Shown here one piece after another: positions 7,461 through 10,502 of a stretch of 10,502 nt of DNA (positions within the stretch are counted from its first letter, which is position 1; every line of letters begins with the position of its first letter). Under the pieces are notes generated by a model, which did no database searches, was not told the origin of the DNA, and was given only the letters and a program-made list of their open reading frames with translations. Made by a program: the position numbers and the translations under genes. Source of the stretch: Pleurotus djamor (taxonomy: Eukaryota; Basidiomycota; Agaricomycetes; Agaricales; Pleurotaceae); the NCBI GenBank assembly GCA_029747585.1, contig JAPEVF010001367.1, positions 1 through 10,502 of the forward strand, written 5' to 3'.

Positions 7461-10400
7461 TCAACGGCGGGGAGTCCAGCGCGGCGGGGGTATCCGAACC
7501 GTGTATCTGTTGGGTCGGTGAGTTGGAGAGAAGAAACGACAACATATGTTCTTACCCTTTGGTTTGGCCACGGCCTTTCTCCTTCTCAACATGTATGATA
7601 GTGACGAGGTCGCCAGTATTGGGGTCTAATCGAACGCTGCACCAATTACGTTTCCCCATAATAAACTTCTGAGATCGTTTCATGTCGTTGTGTGGCTCAA
7701 CGTCAAACAAGGGGATCTGTAGGATATCAGAGAATGCAGCGAAATGAAATGGTTTGTCATGACCGACCATAGACTCGTCTGTTTCTGCTGCATGTAGAGT
7801 TTTGTGAATCTTCGTAGCCAATGAGGATACCATTGTCAAGACGGCATTAGGACTTCAAATTGGCATTAGTGATTGATCTGGCTGCTCCTCTAGTCAAAGC
7901 TTACGGTGGAGTATTGACAATTGCACCTGTTAGACAGAGTCAGTCCGACCAAGGTCAGGGTCAGCTTGTAAGCTACATACTAGTGATTACATTGACCATA
8001 TAACGATGGTCCGCAGAGGGAGGTATTTCAACTTCCTTTTTGCTTTTCAGAGTCTTGAAAATGCCAACAGCGGCACAGTGGACGTCGCCAGAAAGGAAGG
8101 AAACCCGTATTCTCTTTTCGAGGGCGAACCTTTGCAATTGAAGCACGAACCAATTGCGCTCTTTCTGGAGCGGACATTATCGTGAGCACCGAAGTCGATG
8201 GGTTGTACATAAGAACTTGCCTTGTGCGAATCGGCGGTCCAGTGGTCGTTCTATGGAATTTATCAGTGAGCGATGGAGGACATCAGTTGAGTTTTACTTC
8301 ACCAAATCGTCCAGCAACTCTGCATCAGCATTGAACTTATTCACAAACCCGGAGAGACCGAGAGAACCGTTTCTTCCGAGGGCAACGAGGGGATTAAATT
8401 TCGAGCCGAGGGCCTTCTCAAGAAACACCATTCTTGGGTAAGCGATGGGGATTCCTAGACGAGCGTCTTATCAATACGGGTCGTGATGACTGTGAAGTTG
8501 TGGTTATGATCGACCTATTTGAATGACCAAATGTTCTACCCCAGTTGTTAACTGGGATATTCGCCGGAACACATTCTGGTACTCTTGTGTGCTGCACACC
8601 TGGTCTATCTTCCTCTCTGCCCTTTTGATACGATGAAATTAGGAGTACGACGGGCGCAGTATATTCATTACTCACCGACAGTCTAGCAGAAGTATGTAGG
8701 TCCGGGGTCCAAGGTAGGCCAGAAAGGAATGAGACGGGTATGGGATATAAGGTCCTTTCGCCCCGAAGATGATAGAACGATTGACATGGCATCCGGGTCG
8801 ATCGTCGACACCGTCCATGTCAACTAAGACTTCGTTCAGAGAGCCGTCCCGAACGACGTAAGTGGAGCATACCGTTGATGAAACATTGGAAGAGTAGGAA
8901 GAAGAAGTAACCCCTGGAACCGATACTAGAATGCGAGGTTAGACAAAAGGACAACTTGAGCATCGCTGAAACGAGCGCACTGCTTAAAGACGGGTGCCGT
9001 TTGAAGGTCCTCAGGATCTGATAGAATTGCTGAAGATGATGTATCGAGAAGGGAAAATGAACCTACAACTTCCGAAGCCATCGATCTGGCGAAACTAATG
9101 AGGGTCGCTCAAGCGCCAGGGTGGCAAGTGTACTTACAAGGTCTGTACGAGTAGGTGAGGGCGGTTAATGATTGATTCAACTAATGTTAATGACATACTC
9201 ACCGTGATCGTCTGCCATATTGATCATAGGTCTACGAGGCTATAAGTATGGGAAGGATACTTTGACAAAGTAGTGCTTACATTGAGCTGTTGGCACGAGC
9301 AAATGCGCCTCTTCGGAAGCATTGACAGTAGTGATTGAATAAAAATCGATCAATCATAGTAGCTATGTCTTCAGTCAAAGGATGGGCTTTTCTGTCCTCT
9401 GGTTTCATCTTAGCGACCCATTCTTGGAGCTCTGGCTCGCGCGTCATGCTATATAGCGTCAATAAAGATCAATAGAATAAAGAGAAATGACAAACCTATC
9501 ACAGTATAGCTGGTCGCCCCCTCCAATCATGACGTGGAAGTGCTCCGTAGCATGCTTGTTTAAGAGATCGACCCAGACGGGATCGTACCCACTCTGGAAA
9601 CCAGGCCCACGGAAATCATCGGGGTTGACTCCAGCAGAAAAACCATTACACTAATAACCTCATTAGTGAGTCGCGTTACACCACATGGAAGGCACATACT
9701 GAATGAGCTGCCCATTTCATGTCTTCGAACCTCCCCGGGACATAGAAATTGAGGGCTTGTCCATTATTGATCGTGTATGAAATGCACATTTCAGAGTTAC
9801 TCAAAGGAATTTCGATCAAGAACCTCCAAAATGTGAACGTTCTTGAACGGGCTTAGGCAAACTTATTACACATAGCATGGAAATTACATACCCGCCAGGA
9901 CCACCGAAGACGTAGATTTCGTGTCCCGGGACTTGCTGCGTCATAACGGCAGCGCTCCTATGGCCATTGCCATTGGCATGGATTGTGCTTCCCGAAGTGG
10001 GCATTACAGTAGCATGAGGATCTGCAGGATGAGGCCCCAAGTCAAACGATCTCCCTCTCTCACCCACAACACGATGCTGGGGCTGAGTCGAGCCATTTGG
10101 ATCCCACTCATATGTCAGCATGGGGTGGGGCTCGTAGATAGAACCAGAATCGGCGGCTGGTTTCAATTGAGATAATGCTCACGTGCAAGACGAGCGCGAC
10201 GTACTGACGATCATGGCAGCACCGTGCCATGTACCCTGTTCGTCAACAGTGTCATACCTGTGTAAGAGGGTGATATTCTGAGAGAATAAGCGTGTCCAAA
10301 CCATCGTACCGTAGCAGAGGCCCAACCATGAACTATGGGAAATATCACTGAGCCTAAACCTCTTCATGAAGCTTGTGTAGAGATACCTGAAGATGGGGTT

Positions 10401-10502
10401 CCATTCGCGCAACTCTGAGTATTTGGGAACGTTCGACGGCGGATAATGAGGTGAGAGTATTGGCAGATATGGTAGACGTCGTCGGACTGCGCAGAGACGC
10501 CG
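7461..10502 (-). CDS. PhoD-like metallophosphatase, fungal family (5' end outside window)
   Basis: The protein resembles the fungal PhoD-like phosphatase family, binuclear-metal phosphoesterases; substrate and location are unknown. Twenty exons read in phase through 682 residues to the TGA at 7461-7463: 10387-10502 (partial), 10310-10332, 10205-10257, 9892-10156, 9700-9841, 9496-9650, 9281-9448, 9203-9231, 9138-9142, 9067-9085, 8981-9017, 8873-8925, 8676-8823, 8515-8621, 8303-8454, 8221-8250, 7981-8164, 7905-7926, 7556-7852 and 7461-7506. Numbered from the first whole codon in the window, likely metal or active-site motifs are GGGDQLYCD (242-250), ADDHD (313-317) and SGDVHCAAVG (525-534). Other landmarks are RYDTVDEQGTWHG, GGPGGTFTFWRFLIEIP, YIPYPSHSFLAYLGP, LLLDCRAERK, VIQIGIPIAYPRMVFLEKAL and GKRNWCSVRLDPNTG. 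No signal peptide can be judged because the N-terminus is missing. Splice sites were chosen by phase and by how family-like the joined protein is. Confidence 0.9.
7717..7767 (-). other. Possible 51-base in-frame intron or 17-residue coding insert
   Basis: The segment begins GTCGGT and ends CTACAG on the minus strand, is 51 bases long, has no in-frame stop, and has the size of the neighbouring introns. Removing it joins ESMV-type sequence to IPLFDVEP, with one fewer Val. Keeping it adds 17 residues. Another intron in this gene (8455-8514) also starts with GTCGAT, so the weak donor does not rule it out. Confidence 0.5.
8165..8220 (-). other. GC-AG intron in the phosphatase gene
   Basis: The exon ends in CACAAG and the intron starts GCAAGT, a typical GC-AG donor, then ends CTCCAG (56 bases). 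Splicing here joins His-Lys to KERNWFVLQLQRF in phase. No GT donor nearby keeps the frame. Confidence 0.75.
9138..9142 (-). other. Five-base microexon in the phosphatase gene
   Basis: The microexon is ACCTT on the minus strand, preceded by GTACAG and followed by GTAAGT. It completes an Asp codon begun in the previous exon (G|AC) and adds one Leu codon, giving MADDHD-L-IDGFG. Flanking introns are 9143-9202 (60 bases) and 9086-9137 (52 bases). Skipping it would shift the frame, so it is needed to build the likely metal-binding ADDHD motif. Confidence 0.8.

Noticed and set aside
8028..8050. Apparent one-base frameshift in the phosphatase exon after SGDVHCAAVGIFKTL
   Set aside because: On recount the minus strand has five A's after AGC (T5 across 8037-8041). 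The 184-base exon then keeps phase from its acceptor to its donor and reads LKSKKEVEIPP.
8418..8792. Minus-strand ORF of 124 codons
   Set aside because: It is a chance run through exon and intron of the phosphatase gene in a mixed frame; the spliced model explains the sequence better.
1..10502. CRISPR arrays, transposons, terminal repeats, tRNA or rRNA genes
   Set aside because: I found no regularly spaced repeats, no transposase or reverse-transcriptase motifs, and no RNA gene signatures by reading.

Overview
The window looks like nuclear DNA of a basidiomycete fungus, most likely a tremellomycete-type yeast. The genes are compact and very intron-rich. Introns are mostly 47-63 bases with GT..AG ends, and intergenic gaps are small (38 and 90 bases). 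The proteins are fungal or eukaryotic: an E2 ubiquitin-conjugating enzyme, a Bre2/Ash2 COMPASS subunit, and a fungal PhoD-type metallophosphatase. The taxon is inferred from gene style and protein content only.

Layout from left to right. 1-~1500 (+) has coding character, but it jumps between all three frames without convincing introns. I treat it as a broken or badly sequenced gene of unknown function. ~1580-2474 (-) has similar frame-broken coding character with at least one strong membrane segment. It may be the damaged C-terminal part of the next gene. 2475-4092 (-) is a clean four-exon gene for a 483-residue Ser/Pro-rich, mostly disordered protein with a few conserved-looking blocks and no function I can name; an undetermined base (n) lies in it at 2559. 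4426-5384 (-) is a nine-exon E2 enzyme of about 151 residues. 5385-5474 is a 90-base divergent promoter. 5475-7422 (+) is a two-exon gene for a 630-residue Bre2/Ash2 SPRY protein. 7461->10502 (-) is a 20-exon PhoD-like phosphatase gene whose 5' end lies beyond the window. It includes a 5-base microexon and a GC-AG intron.

The E2 and BRE2 genes share one short control region with a palindromic CACGTG, so they may be co-regulated. A functional link between ubiquitin conjugation and COMPASS is attractive, since H2B ubiquitination promotes H3K4 methylation, but this E2 resembles the UBE2D/UBE2L type rather than Rad6, so the link is only inference. BRE2 and the phosphatase gene converge, with stop codons 38 bases apart.

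I see no mobile element, CRISPR array, tRNA or rRNA, and no clearly novel multi-gene system. The best leads are the HPG (not HPN) motif in the E2, the microexon and splicing oddities, and the sharp boundary at about 2.5 kb between frame-broken and clean sequence.
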